Source: Bacteroidales bacterium (GTDB lineage: Bacteria; Bacteroidota; Bacteroidia; Bacteroidales; Paludibacteraceae). Taken from it: 5,316 nucleotides of DNA. The stretch spans positions 1 to 5,316 of the forward strand of contig CAAFXN010000218.1 of assembly GCA_900766775.1 (NCBI GenBank), given 5' to 3'. Within the stretch, counting starts at the first letter, position 1. Each line of letters opens with the position of its first letter. The translations under genes were made by a program, and so were the position numbers. Under the pieces are notes generated by a model, which was not told the DNA's origin, made no database searches, and was given only the letters and a program-made list of their open reading frames with translations. Positions 5,304 through 5,316 of this stretch are shown here, piece after piece.

Positions 5304-5316
5304 ACTCAACCCGCCC

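Overview
The window reads as the head-assembly module of a Mu-like temperate phage or prophage carried by a member of the Bacteroidetes, probably Bacteroidales. The phage assignment comes from four consecutive rightward genes: large terminase, a Mu gp36-like (DUF1320) protein, a Mu gp29-like (DUF935) portal, and a Mu F-like head morphogenesis protein. The host assignment comes from promoters of the Bacteroidetes type (a TAnnTTTG -7 box about 20 nt from a -33 box) and from the lack of Shine-Dalgarno sequences before the starts. AT-rich heptamer repeats sit there instead.

Layout. 2-478, leftward: a small helix-turn-helix protein, probably the small terminase subunit (Mu gp27/DUF1804-like). 479-630: a compact divergent promoter region in which the two promoters mirror each other about position 553. 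631-2148: large terminase. 2149-2219: an array of CGTAAWT heptamers. 2220-2729: gp36-like protein. 2730-2768: a short gap with CCTAATT heptamers. 2769-3962: portal. 3827-5128: F-like protein in the -1 frame relative to the portal, with a C-terminal extension that looks like a polymorphic-toxin nuclease. 5129-5316: no gene seen; it holds a large hairpin, a good leftward Bacteroidetes-type promoter and a probable leftward terminator. No gene-free stretch exceeds 300 bases.

How the genes work together. The small terminase recognises phage DNA. The large terminase (ATPase plus RNase H-like nuclease) cuts it and pumps it through the portal. The F-like protein is a minor head protein that assembles with the portal and may be delivered with the DNA. 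The gp36-like protein belongs to a conserved head-gene family, probably with a role at the head-tail connector.

The most striking signal is at the portal/F junction. The frame-0 heptamer T TTT TTC lies just before the portal stop. It is followed by a 7-nt spacer, a perfect 8-bp stem and a second perfect hairpin. The F frame has no ATG, GTG or TTG between the portal stop and position 4283. This fits programmed -1 frameshifting that would make a portal-F-toxin fusion of about 786 residues. Other signals are heptamer leaders directly before three starts, and a leftward promoter plus hairpin facing the 3' end of the toxin-like domain, where no immunity gene is visible. All assignments come from reading the sequence; no database search was run.
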